NCBI RefSeq assembly: GCF_023544445.1
Contig: NZ_JALPVJ010000021.1
Location: 62,001-126,000, forward strand
DNA length: 64,000 nt
Direction: 5' to 3'
Source: Actinoplanes sp. M2I2
GTDB taxonomy: Bacteria; Actinomycetota; Actinomycetes; Mycobacteriales; Micromonosporaceae
In this document: piece after piece, positions 40,287 to 49,864 of the stretch
Layout of the letters: each line of letters starts with the position of its first letter
How positions within the stretch are numbered: position 1 is the stretch's first letter
The notes under the pieces: model-generated
The model's database searches: none
Told to the model about the DNA's origin: nothing
The model's input: the letters and a program-made list of their open reading frames with translations, nothing else
Made by a program: the position numbers and the translations under genes

Positions 40287-41708
40287 TCAGCGCGGGACGA
40301 CCTTTTCGACCGCCCACTGGCGCCAGGTGTCGAGGCGGTGCTGCACCTGGGCGAGTTGCTCGGCCACCGGGCCGGGTCCGGTGGACCCGGGGGTGGTGCG
40401 GCCGGCCAGGGCCGACTCGACCGACAGGACCTGGCGCACCGACGGGTCGAGGTGCTCGCTCACCGTCTTCAGATCGTCGTCGGTCAGGTCTTCGAGCTCG
40501 CACTCGCGCACCGAGCACAACGCCACCAGCTTGCCGGTGATCTCGTGCGCCTCGCGGAACGGGACGTTCTTGCGGACCAGCCAGTCGGCGACCTCGGTGG
40601 CCAGCGAGAAGCCCACCGGCGCGGTGGCCGCGAGCCGGTCGACCCGTACGGTCATGGTCGAGATCATGCCGGCCAGCGCGGGCAGCAGCAGCTCGAGCGT
40701 CTCGATCGCGTCGAAGACCGGCTCCTTGTCCTCCTGCATGTCGCGGTCGTAGGTCAGCGGCAGGCCCTTGAGCATGGTCAGCACCGTGACCAGGCCGCCG
40801 ATCAGCCGCCCGCTCTTGCCCCGGGCGAGCTCGGCGATGTCGGCGTTCTTCTTCTGCGGCATGATCGACGACCCGGTGGCGAACGCGTCGTCCAGCTCGA
40901 CCCAGCCGAACTCGGTCGTCGTCCAGAGCACCACCTCCTCGCCCAGGCGGGACAGGTGCACGCCGATCAGCGCGGTGATGAAGAGGAACTCGGCCACGAA
41001 GTCGCGGTCGGCCACGGCGTCCATCGAGTTCGGCGCGGGCGAGGTGAAGCCCAGCTCCTTGGCGACGGCAGCCGGGTCGAGCGGCAGGGACGACCCGGCC
41101 AGCGCGCCGCTGCCCAGCGGCGAGACGGCCGTACGCACGTCCCAGTCCCGCATCCGGTCGAGGTCGCGCAGCAGCGGCTGCACGTGGGCGAGCAGCCAGT
41201 GCCCGAACGACACCGGCTGCGCGTGCTGCAGGTGGGTCATGCCGGGCGCGGGGGTGTCCACGTTGCGGGCGGCCTGCTCGGTCAGCGCGTCGGCCAGCTC
41301 GACCAGCGCGACGGCCACCCCACGGGCGTGGTCGCGCAGGTAGAGCCGCAGGTCGGTGGCGACCTGGTCGTTGCGGGACCGGCCGGCGCGCAGCTTGCCG
41401 CCGAGCGTGCCGAGCCGTTCCAGCAGGCCCCGCTCGAGCGCGGTGTGCACGTCCTCGTCGTCTATGGTCGGCCGGAACTCGCCGGACGCGCAGGCCGCCT
41501 CGAGGTCGTCGAGCGCGGCCAGCATCTGACCCAGCTCGTCCGGGTCGAGCAGCCCGGCCGCCGCGAGCACCCGGGCGTGCGCCCGCGAGCCGGCGATGTC
41601 GTACGGGGCCAGACGCCAGTCGAACTGGACGCTCACCGACAGGCGGGCCAGGGCGTCGGCGGGGCCACCGGCGAACCGGCCACCCCACAGCGAGGTCTTC
41701 TCAGTCAT
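40287..41708 (-). CDS. argH: Argininosuccinate lyase
   Basis: 473 residues, full length. Cleaves argininosuccinate to arginine and fumarate, the last step of arginine synthesis. The fumarase-superfamily signature GSSIMPQKKNADIAEL and N-terminal LWGGRFAGGPADALARLS are present, as are the TPAPGMTHLQHAQP catalytic region and the RSRNDQVATD loop. Last gene of the arg operon, 33 bases after argG. Confidence 0.97.
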   Translation of the reverse strand: MTEKTSLWGGRFAGGPADALARLSVSVQFDWRLAPYDIAGSRAHARVLAAAGLLDPDELGQMLAALDDLEAACASGEFRPTIDDEDVHTALERGLLERLGTLGGKLRAGRSRNDQVATDLRLYLRDHARGVAVALVELADALTEQAARNVDTPAPGMTHLQHAQPVSFGHWLLAHVQPLLRDLDRMRDWDVRTAVSPLGSGALAGSSLPLDPAAVAKELGFTSPAPNSMDAVADRDFVAEFLFITALIGVHLSRLGEEVVLWTTTEFGWVELDDAFATGSSIMPQKKNADIAELARGKSGRLIGGLVTVLTMLKGLPLTYDRDMQEDKEPVFDAIETLELLLPALAGMISTMTVRVDRLAATAPVGFSLATEVADWLVRKNVPFREAHEITGKLVALCSVRECELEDLTDDDLKTVSEHLDPSVRQVLSVESALAGRTTPGSTGPGPVAEQLAQVQHRLDTWRQWAVEKVVPR

Positions 41709-41741
41709 TACGTCCTTTCGCGTTGCTCGGCGATGCGGGCC

Positions 41742-42944
41742 TCAGTCTGTCAGCCGCGCATCACGGGCCGACGCCATGCGGGACGGCAGCCCCCAGAGCT
41801 GGACGAAGCCCTTGGCCAGCGACTGGTCGAACGTGTCACCGGTGTCGTAGGTGGCCATGCCGAAGTCGTACAGGCTGGCCTCCGAGCGCCGGCCGGTGAC
41901 CGTGGCCCGGCCGCCGTGCAGCGTGAGGCGCACCTCGCCCGAGACGTGCTTCTGGCTGTCGTCGATGAACGCGTCGAGCGCCTGCTTGAGCGGCGAGAAC
42001 CAGAGGCCGTCGTAGATCAGCTCGCCCCAGCGCTGGTCGACCGACCGCTTGAACCGGGCCAGGTCGCGCTCGACGGTGACGTTCTCGAGCTCCTGGTGGG
42101 CCGCGATCAGGGCGATCGCGCCCGGGGCCTCGTACACCTCGCGGCTCTTGATGCCGACCAGGCGGTCCTCGACCATGTCGAGGCGCCCGACGCCCTGCGC
42201 GCCGGCCCGCCGGTTGAGCTCGGTGATGGCCTGGAACGGCGTCACGGTCTCGCCGTCGATGGCCACCGGGTTGCCCCGGTCGAACGTGATGACGACCTCG
42301 TCGGGGTCGCGGGCGACCGCCGGGTCCTGCGTGTACGAGTAGATGTCCTCGATCGGCGCGTTCCAGATGTCCTCGAGGAACCCGGTCTCGACGGCGCGGC
42401 CCCACAGGTTCTGGTCGATCGAGTACGGCGACTTGTGCGAGACGTCGATCGGCAGGCCCTTCTCCTCGGCCAGCGCGATCGCCTTGTCGCGGGTCCACGC
42501 GAAGTCACGGGCCGGCGCGATCACCTTGAGGCCGGGCGCCAGCGCGCCGATGCCGACCTCGAATCGCACCTGGTCATTGCCCTTGCCGGTGCAGCCGTGC
42601 GAGACCACCGTGCCGCCGTAGCGCTTGGCCGCCTCGACCAGGTGGCGCACGATCAGCGGGCGGCTGAGCGCCGAGACCAGCGGGTAGCGGTCCATGTAGA
42701 GCGCGTTGGCGCGCAGCGCGGGCAGGCAGAAGTCGGCGGCGAACTCCTCGCGGGCGTCGACCACGACACTCTCGGCGGCCCCGCAGTCGAGCGCCCGCTG
42801 CCGGATGAGCTCCATGTCCTCGCCGCCCTGGCCGACGTCGAGCGCGACCGCGATGACCTCGCCGCCGATCTGGTCGGCCAGGTACGGGATGGCGACGGAG
42901 GTGTCGAGGCCTCCGGAATAGGCAAGAACGACCCGCTCGGTCAC
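41742..42944 (-). CDS. argG: Argininosuccinate synthase
   Basis: 400 residues. ATP-dependent condensation of citrulline and aspartate. The N-terminal ATP-pyrophosphatase loop AYSGGLDTSVAIPYL and the substrate-contact stretches HGCTGKGNDQVRFE and YSIDQNLWGRAVE are complete. Length equals the family norm. The ATG is 12 bases after the argR stop. Confidence 0.97.
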   Translation of the reverse strand: MTERVVLAYSGGLDTSVAIPYLADQIGGEVIAVALDVGQGGEDMELIRQRALDCGAAESVVVDAREEFAADFCLPALRANALYMDRYPLVSALSRPLIVRHLVEAAKRYGGTVVSHGCTGKGNDQVRFEVGIGALAPGLKVIAPARDFAWTRDKAIALAEEKGLPIDVSHKSPYSIDQNLWGRAVETGFLEDIWNAPIEDIYSYTQDPAVARDPDEVVITFDRGNPVAIDGETVTPFQAITELNRRAGAQGVGRLDMVEDRLVGIKSREVYEAPGAIALIAAHQELENVTVERDLARFKRSVDQRWGELIYDGLWFSPLKQALDAFIDDSQKHVSGEVRLTLHGGRATVTGRRSEASLYDFGMATYDTGDTFDQSLAKGFVQLWGLPSRMASARDARLTD

Positions 42945-42956
42945 GGGGTGCTCCTC

Positions 42957-43466
42957 TCAGAAATGTCGGTATTCCGCGGTGGGTTTCTCGGTGTTGTGGC
43001 CGGCCCATTCGGCGAGCTTCGCCGCGAGGGCCTTGCCACCGGTCGCGTCGCGGGCCACGACGAGGATCGTGTCGTCGCCGGCGATGGTGCCGACGACGTC
43101 GGTCAGGCCGGCCCGGTCGAGCGCGCTGGCCAGGAAGTGCGCGGCGCCCGGCGGGGTGCGCAGGACGGCGATGTTGCCGCTCGAGTCGACGCCGGTGAGC
43201 AGCTCGCGCAGCAGCCGCAGCAGCCGGGCCGGGCCCTGCTCGGTGGTCTCGCGCAGCGGGCGCTTGCCGTCCTCGGGGATCAGGTAGGAGCCGCTCACCT
43301 TGACGGCGCCCAGTTCCTCGAGGTCGCGCGACAGCGTGGCCTGGGTGACCTGCACACCCTCGCCGGCCAGCAGATCGGCCAGTTCGGTCTGCGAGCGGAT
43401 CGACTTGTCACGGATCAGTTCAACGATCCGGGCGTGCCGACCGGCCCTGGTCACCGGCCCGGTCAT
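42957..43466 (-). CDS. argR: Arginine repressor
   Basis: 169 residues. Winged helix N-terminus: RIVELIRDKSIRSQTELADLLAGEGVQVTQATLSRDLEELGAVKV. C-terminal arginine-binding and hexamerisation domain: PGAAHFLASALDRAGLTDVVGTIAGDDTILVVARD, with the Gly-Asp-Asp arginine site. It represses arg genes when arginine is abundant and sits inside the operon it should control. Overlaps argF by 4 bases. Confidence 0.96.
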   Translation of the reverse strand: MTGPVTRAGRHARIVELIRDKSIRSQTELADLLAGEGVQVTQATLSRDLEELGAVKVSGSYLIPEDGKRPLRETTEQGPARLLRLLRELLTGVDSSGNIAVLRTPPGAAHFLASALDRAGLTDVVGTIAGDDTILVVARDATGGKALAAKLAEWAGHNTEKPTAEYRHF

Positions 43467-44463
43467 CGTCCGTCCACCCGGTCCCGGTCGATCCGGTCGA
43501 CGCCGGCCCGCGTCACGTCGGGCCGGTCCTGGCGGTCCGGGTTGTCGCCGGCCGTGAGCAGCCAGGCGAGCAGCGCCTTCTGGGCGTGCAGGCGGTTCTC
43601 GGCCTGGTCGAAGACCGCGCTCTGGGCGCCGTCCATGACCTCGTCGGTGATCTCCTCGCCACGGTGGGCCGGCAGGCAGTGCAGCACGATCGCGTCCCGC
43701 GACGCGGCCCCCAGCAGCTTCTCGTTGACCTGATAGGGCCAGAACGGGGTACGCCGGTCGCGCCCGTCCTCCTCCTGACCCATCGACGTCCACGTGTCGG
43801 TGGCCAGCACGTCGACGCCGTCGGCGGCCTCGAACGGGTCGCGCAGCACCTCGACCGAGCCCCCCGTCCAGGCGGCGATCTCGGCGGCGCGCGACACCAC
43901 GACCGGCGCCGGGTCGAACCCGGACGGGCCGGCCACCCGTACGTGCATGCCGGCGGTCACCCCGGCCAGCAGGTAGGAGTGCGCCATGTTGTTGGCCGCG
44001 TCGCCGACGTAGGCGAGCTTGCGGCCCCGGGTCGAGCCCAGCCGCTCCCGGATGGTGAGCAGGTCGGCCAGCAGCTGGCACGGGTGGAAGCCGTCGGTGA
44101 GCGCGTTGATCACCGGCACGCTGACCCCGGAGGCCAGCTCGGTGAGACGCTCGTCCCCCGTCGTCCGGAAGACCATGGCGGCCACGTAGCGGGACACCAC
44201 CCGGCCGGCGTCGCTGAGCGACTCGCCCCGGCCGAAGTGGGTGGCGTGCGTGTCCACGATCATCGGCTGGCCGCCCAGCTCGGCGATGCCCGCCTCGAAC
44301 GACAGCCGGGTGCGCAGGCTGACCTTGTCGAAGAACACGGCCACCGCGCGCGGCCCGCGGAGCGGCTGGTAGGCGAAACGGTCGGCCTTCATCTCGGCCG
44401 CCAGCTCGAGCACCGCGCTCTGCTCGTCGGGCGAGAGGTCGTCGTCGCGCAGGAAGTGCCGGG

Positions 44464-44467
<4 letters not shown>
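43463..44467 (-). CDS. argF: Ornithine carbamoyltransferase
   Basis: 334 residues. Transfers carbamoyl from carbamoyl phosphate to ornithine, giving citrulline. The phosphate-site motif reads SLRTRLSFE (commonly STRTR), the ornithine-site segment is HPCQLLADLLTI, and the catalytic cysteine is in HCLPAHRGEEI. The C-terminus has a ~25-residue Asp/Arg-rich tail (RQDRPDVTRAGVDRIDRDR) not seen in typical enzymes. GTG start overlaps argD stop by 4 bases. Confidence 0.95.
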
Positions 44468-45614
<1,147 letters not shown>

Positions 45615-45618
<4 letters not shown>

Positions 45619-46484
45619 GACGGGACCACCATCGTTCCGATTCCTTCCGGGGTGAAGACTTCGAGCAGCGTCGAGTGGGCGACCCGGCCGTCGATGACGT
45701 GGGCCGCGGGCACGCCGCCGCGCACCGCGCGCAGGCACGCCTCCATCTTGGGCGCCATCCCCGACTCGAGCCGCGGCAGCAGCTTGGCCAGCGCGTCGGC
45801 GTCGATCTGGGTGACCAGCGACGACGTGTCGGGCCAGTCGGTGTACAGGCCGGGGACGTCGGTGAGCACGACGAGCTTGTGGGCGCCGAGCGCCTCGGCC
45901 AGCGCGGCCGCGGCGGTGTCGGCGTTCACGTTGTGCACAACGCCGTCGGCGTCGGGCGCGACACTGGCGATCACCGGGATGCGGCCCGCGGCGATGAGGT
46001 CGTCGACGGCCGACGTGTCGACGCGGTCGACGTCCCCCACGAGCCCGATGTCCACCATTTCGCCGTCGACCAGAGCCCCCCGGCGTACGGCGGTGAACAG
46101 GTGGGCGTCCTCGCCGGAGAGCCCGACGGCGAGCGGGCCGTGGCGGTTGATCAGCCCGACCAGCTCCCGGCCGACCTGGCCGGTGAGGACCATGCGCACG
46201 ACGTCCATCGCCTCGGGCGTGGTGACCCGCAGCCCGCCGCGGAACTCGCTCTCGATGCCGAAGCGGTCGAGCATGCGGCTGATCTGCGGGCCGCCGCCGT
46301 GCACGACCACCGGACGGATCCCGGCGTAGCGCAAGAAGGCCATGTCGGCCGCGAACGCCTGCTGGAGCTCCGGCTTGATCATGGCGTTGCCGCCGTACTT
46401 GACCACGATGGTCGACCCGTGGAAGCGCTCCAGCCAGGGCAGCGCCTCGATCAGGACCTCGGCCTTCTCGACGGGGCTGCTCAT
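45615..46484 (-). CDS. argB: Acetylglutamate kinase
   Basis: 289 residues. Phosphorylates N-acetylglutamate in the second committed step. KYGGNAM holds the catalytic lysine, VVHGGGPQISRML the glycine-rich loop, and VVLTDVPGLYTDWPD and the later SGMAPKMEACL the ATP site. An N-terminal helix (EKAEVLIEALPWLERFHG) like that of arginine-inhibited hexameric forms suggests feedback control. Overlaps argJ by 4 bases. Confidence 0.97.
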
Positions 46485-47653
46485 GAGGAGTAGGCCGAGT
46501 TCTCGTGGACGTAGGCGTGCGACAGATCGGTCGTCCAGATCGTCGCGTCCATCTCGCCCTCGCGCAGGTTCACCGTGATCGTCACGTTCCGGCCGCTCAG
46601 GTCGACCTTGGAGCGGTCCTCGGCGGCCGACCCGCCCTTGCAGATCCACACGCCGTTGATCGCCACGTCGACCCGGTCGGGCTCGAAGCGCGCCGACGTC
46701 GTGCCGACCGCGGCCAGGATGCGTCCCCAGTTGGGGTCGTTGCCGAACAGCGCCGTCTTGACCAGGTTGTTGCGGGCGACCGTGCGGCCCACCTCGACCG
46801 CGTCGGCCTCGCTCGCCGCGCCCTTCACCTCGATGGCGATGTGCTTGGTCGCGCCCTCGGCGTCGGCGATCAGCTGCTGCGCCAGGTCGTGGCAGACCTC
46901 GGTGACCGCGGCGGCCAGCTCCCCGGGCGTGGGCTGCACGTCGGAGGCGCCGCTGGCCAGCAACAGCACCGTGTCGTTGGTGGACATGCAGCCGTCGGCG
47001 TCGATCCGGTCGAAGGTCACCCGGGTCGCCTCGCGCAGCGCCGCGTCGAGCACCTCGTTGCCGGCGCTCGCGTCGGTCGTGATGACCACCAGCATCGTGG
47101 CCAGCCCCGGGGCCAGCATGCCGGCGCCCTTGGCGATGCCGCCGATCGACCAGCCGTCCCGCTGGACGACCGCGTTCTTGGCCACGGTGTCGGTGGTCAT
47201 GATCGCCTCGGCCGCCGCGCCGCCGCCGTCGCCCCGCAGAGCCTTGGCGGCGGCCGCCACACCGGGCAGCAGCTTGCCCATCGGGAGCAGCTCGCCGATC
47301 AGCCCGGTCGAGCAGACGGCCACGTCGCCGGCGCCGATCAGCTGCGGCTTCGGGCCGCCGCGGAGCACGGTCGCGGTGTGCTCGGCGGTGGCGTGCGTGT
47401 CGCGGAAACCCTGCGTGCCGGTGCAGGCGTTGGCGCCGCCCGAGTTGAGCACGACGGCGCGGACCACGCCGCCCTTGAGCACCTGCTGGCTCCACAGCAC
47501 GGGCGCCGCCTTGACGCGGTTACCGGTGAAGACGCCGGCGGCGGTGAAGTCGGGGCCGTCGTTGACGACCAGGGCGACGTCAGGACTGCCGGAGGCCTTG
47601 AGGCCCGCGGCGACGCCGGAGGCCCGGAAACCCTTGGGGGTGGTGACGGTCAC
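46481..47653 (-). CDS. argJ: Bifunctional ornithine acetyltransferase/N-acetylglutamate synthase
   Basis: 390 residues. Recycles acetyl from acetylornithine to glutamate, and in bifunctional forms also makes N-acetylglutamate from acetyl-CoA, consistent with no argA in the cluster. Self-cleavage occurs before the nucleophilic Thr in KGAGMLAPGLATMLVVITTD. Other conserved parts are LNSGGANACTG and the C-terminal NDPNWGRILAAVG. GTG 47653 overlaps the argC stop (GTGA). Confidence 0.96.
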   Translation of the reverse strand: MTVTTPKGFRASGVAAGLKASGSPDVALVVNDGPDFTAAGVFTGNRVKAAPVLWSQQVLKGGVVRAVVLNSGGANACTGTQGFRDTHATAEHTATVLRGGPKPQLIGAGDVAVCSTGLIGELLPMGKLLPGVAAAAKALRGDGGGAAAEAIMTTDTVAKNAVVQRDGWSIGGIAKGAGMLAPGLATMLVVITTDASAGNEVLDAALREATRVTFDRIDADGCMSTNDTVLLLASGASDVQPTPGELAAAVTEVCHDLAQQLIADAEGATKHIAIEVKGAASEADAVEVGRTVARNNLVKTALFGNDPNWGRILAAVGTTSARFEPDRVDVAINGVWICKGGSAAEDRSKVDLSGRNVTITVNLREGEMDATIWTTDLSHAYVHENSAYSS

Positions 47654-48651
47654 GGTGCGACTCCGAACACGGACAGGCCCATCGTCTCGGGCAGACCGGA
47701 CATGAGGTTGGCGCACTGCACGGCCTGGCCGGCGGCGCCCTTGCCGAGGTTGTCGAGAGCGCTGACCACCACGATGCGGCCCGAGTCGACATCGACGGTG
47801 GCCTGCAGGTGGCAGGAGTTGGATCCGGCGGTCGCGGCCGTGCGCGGCCACGTGCCCTCGGGCAGCACGTGCACGAAGGGCTCGTGGGCATAGGCCTCGG
47901 CGAGCACGTCGCGCGGATTGCCCTCGCGGGCGAAACGCGCTGTGACGGTGGCCAGGAGGCCGCGGGGCATGGGTGCTAGCACCGGGGTCATCGAGAGCGA
48001 CGTCGCGCCGGTCGCCTGCTTGATCTCGGGGACGTGCTGGTGGGCGCCCACCTTGTACGGCGAGAGATCGCCCATGACCTCGCTGGCCAGCAGGTTCACC
48101 TTCGCGCTGCGGCCGGCGCCCGAGGTGCCCGACGAGGCGACCACGACCACGTCGGCCGGGTCGGCCAGGCCGGAGGCGATCAGCGGCGCCAGCGCGAGGG
48201 TGATGGTGGCCGCATAACAACCCGTGTTGGCCACCCGGCTTGCCCGGGCGATCAGCTCGCGCCGGCCGGGCAACTCGGGCAGCCCGTAGGTCCACGTGCC
48301 GGCGTGCGCGCCGCCGTAGTAGCGCTCCCAGACGGCCGCGTTCTCGAGCCGGAAGTCGGCCCCCAGATCGACGATTTTGACCGACTCGGGCAACTGGGCC
48401 GCGACCGCCGCCGACTGCCCGTGCGGCAGAGCGAGAAACACCAGGTCGGCGTCGCTGAGACTCGCCGCGTCGGTCGCGCTGAGCGTCAGGTCGAGACCGG
48501 CCAGCTGCGGGTGTACGGCGGTGACGTGCGCGCCGGCCTGCGAGTGCGCCGTGGCGGCGACGAGGTCGAACTCGGGGTGACCGGCGAGCAGGCGCAGCAA
48601 CTCGCCTCCCGCATATCCACTTGCTCCCGCGACCGCGACTCGGATTCCCAT
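47650..48651 (-). CDS. argC: N-acetyl-gamma-glutamyl-phosphate reductase
   Basis: 333 residues. NADPH-dependent reduction of acetylglutamyl phosphate. Rossmann motif GASGYAGGELLRLL at the start, and the catalytic cysteine in NTGCYAATITLALAPL (~residue 147). ATG 48651 follows GGAGGTTGGT. First gene of the operon argC-J-B-D-F-R-G-H; the operon promoter must lie in the 136-bp gap to the divergent Crp gene. Confidence 0.97.
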   Translation of the reverse strand: MGIRVAVAGASGYAGGELLRLLAGHPEFDLVAATAHSQAGAHVTAVHPQLAGLDLTLSATDAASLSDADLVFLALPHGQSAAVAAQLPESVKIVDLGADFRLENAAVWERYYGGAHAGTWTYGLPELPGRRELIARASRVANTGCYAATITLALAPLIASGLADPADVVVVASSGTSGAGRSAKVNLLASEVMGDLSPYKVGAHQHVPEIKQATGATSLSMTPVLAPMPRGLLATVTARFAREGNPRDVLAEAYAHEPFVHVLPEGTWPRTAATAGSNSCHLQATVDVDSGRIVVVSALDNLGKGAAGQAVQCANLMSGLPETMGLSVFGVAP

Positions 48652-48660
48652 ACCAACCTC

Positions 48661-48674
48661 CGCATGACTATGCA
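48661..48674 (-). promoter_or_regulatory. Candidate ARG box upstream of argC
   Basis: On the minus strand the sequence TGCATAGTCATGCG is a near palindrome (TGCAT-N4-ATGCG), similar to half-sites bound by ArgR in actinomycetes. It lies a few bases upstream of the argC ribosome site, where a repressor would block transcription. The match is short, so it is only a candidate. Confidence 0.4.
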
Positions 48675-48787
48675 GGAGACCGTATCAACGTTTACGTAGT
48701 CGGGGCAACACAGTTCACTCCCGAGTCGCTGGTCACACCGTGACGTCCGCGCTGGCGCGGACACCCGGCCTGCGGTGTCCTCGGAGG

Positions 48788-49483
48788 ATGAGCACGATCG
48801 AGACGTGGCCGCGCGGTTCACTGCTGGCCGCGCTCACCGAGCCGACCGTCCGGGCCCTGCTGCGGCTGGGGCCGGAACAATCCATGCCCGCGGGCGGCGT
48901 CCTCATGCGCGAGGGCAGCGACGAGTCGCACGTGGCGGTCATCCGGCGCGGCCTGGCCAAGGTGTCGGCCGGTCGCTCGCTGATCTCGATCCGGTCGGCC
49001 GGCGACCTGGTCGGCGAGATGGCCGCCCTGGACGGCTCGCCCCGCTCGGCCACGATCACGATGGCCGCGCCCGGCAGCGTCGTGCTCATCCCGGGCCGCA
49101 AGTTCACGCCGTTCCTGACCCGGCACCCGGACGCCGCGCTCGCCCTGGCGGCCATGGTGGCCACCCGGCTGCGCCGGTCCAACCGGCGGCAGGCCGACTT
49201 CACCGTCTATCCGATCCGCGTCCGGGTGGCCCGGATCCTGGCCGAGCTGACCGAGCAGCACGGCCACCCGCTCGGCCACGGCGCTCTCGAGCTCGGCGTC
49301 CGCCTGACCCAGCCCGAGCTGGCGGCCCTGTGCGGCGCCGCCGAGGGCTCGATCCACAAGGCGCTGCGGGAGCTTCGTGACGCACACCTCGTGAGCACCC
49401 GGTACGGCCGCATCACCGTCTGGGACCTGCGGCGCCTGCGCGACGCCGCCCAGGCCGGGCGAGACGCCGGCCACGAGGCCTGA
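48788..49483 (+). CDS. Crp/Fnr-family transcriptional regulator
   Basis: 231 residues. N-terminal cyclic-nucleotide-binding-like barrel: MPAGGVLMREGSDESHVAVIRRG, GDLVGEMAALDGSPRSATITM. C-terminal Crp helix-turn-helix: VRLTQPELAALCGAAEGSIHKALRELRDAHLVSTRYGRITVWDL. The cAMP-contact Arg-Ser of E. coli Crp appears as PRSATI, so nucleotide binding is possible. No Cys cluster for an iron-sulfur site. The ATG at 48788 has GGAGG almost touching it; an in-frame GTG at 48740 is the alternative start. Divergent from the arg operon. Confidence 0.86.
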   Translation: MSTIETWPRGSLLAALTEPTVRALLRLGPEQSMPAGGVLMREGSDESHVAVIRRGLAKVSAGRSLISIRSAGDLVGEMAALDGSPRSATITMAAPGSVVLIPGRKFTPFLTRHPDAALALAAMVATRLRRSNRRQADFTVYPIRVRVARILAELTEQHGHPLGHGALELGVRLTQPELAALCGAAEGSIHKALRELRDAHLVSTRYGRITVWDLRRLRDAAQAGRDAGHEA

Positions 49484-49516
49484 GCGGCGAGGACCCGGTG
49501 GTGGTAAGACTGGCGC

Positions 49517-49750
49517 ATGGCTGACAAGACGATCATCGCTCTGCGCGAGACCGCCGAGGCGTACGCCGAGGCTGTCCGCACCACCCAACGGTTCTTCGAC
49601 CGGCTCGAGGACACCACCGACCCCTCCGTGCTGGTCGAGTACGCCAACCTGGTCGAGCGCGAGAAGGCGGCCTCCGAGGCCCGTCTGGACGCGCTCGAGG
49701 CGGCCGGCATCGAGGTGCCGAGCATCGATGAAAGTGATCCGGACAACTAA
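49517..49750 (+). CDS. Small acidic helical protein, unknown function
   Basis: 77 residues, no recognised family. The sequence is almost entirely predicted helix with heptad-like hydrophobic spacing (LRETAEAYAEAVRTTQRFFDRLEDTT, then YANLVEREKAASEARLDALEAAGIE) and ends in an acidic tail (SIDESDPDN). A coiled-coil interaction role is possible. It follows the Crp-type gene by 33 bases on the same strand. Codon use is normal for the region, supporting a real gene. Confidence 0.65.
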   Translation: MADKTIIALRETAEAYAEAVRTTQRFFDRLEDTTDPSVLVEYANLVEREKAASEARLDALEAAGIEVPSIDESDPDN

Positions 49751-49751
49751 G

Positions 49752-49800
49752 TGAACAGTTCCGGAACCAGGCCGGGGTCCCGTAACCGGTTCCGGACTGG
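49752..49800. promoter_or_regulatory. Palindrome cluster upstream of the GH3 gene
   Basis: Short palindromes GTTCCGGAAC (49757-49766) and AACCGGTT (~49786-49793) occur within 49 bases ahead of the beta-glucosidase gene. Repeated half-sites of the TTCCGG type could bind a sugar-responsive regulator. No promoter boxes were identified with confidence. Confidence 0.35.
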
Positions 49801-49864
49801 AAGACTTCGGGTCGTTCGTGTTTCGATGACCGTGCCACCGCGGTCTTGACGACCGGAGGCGCGC

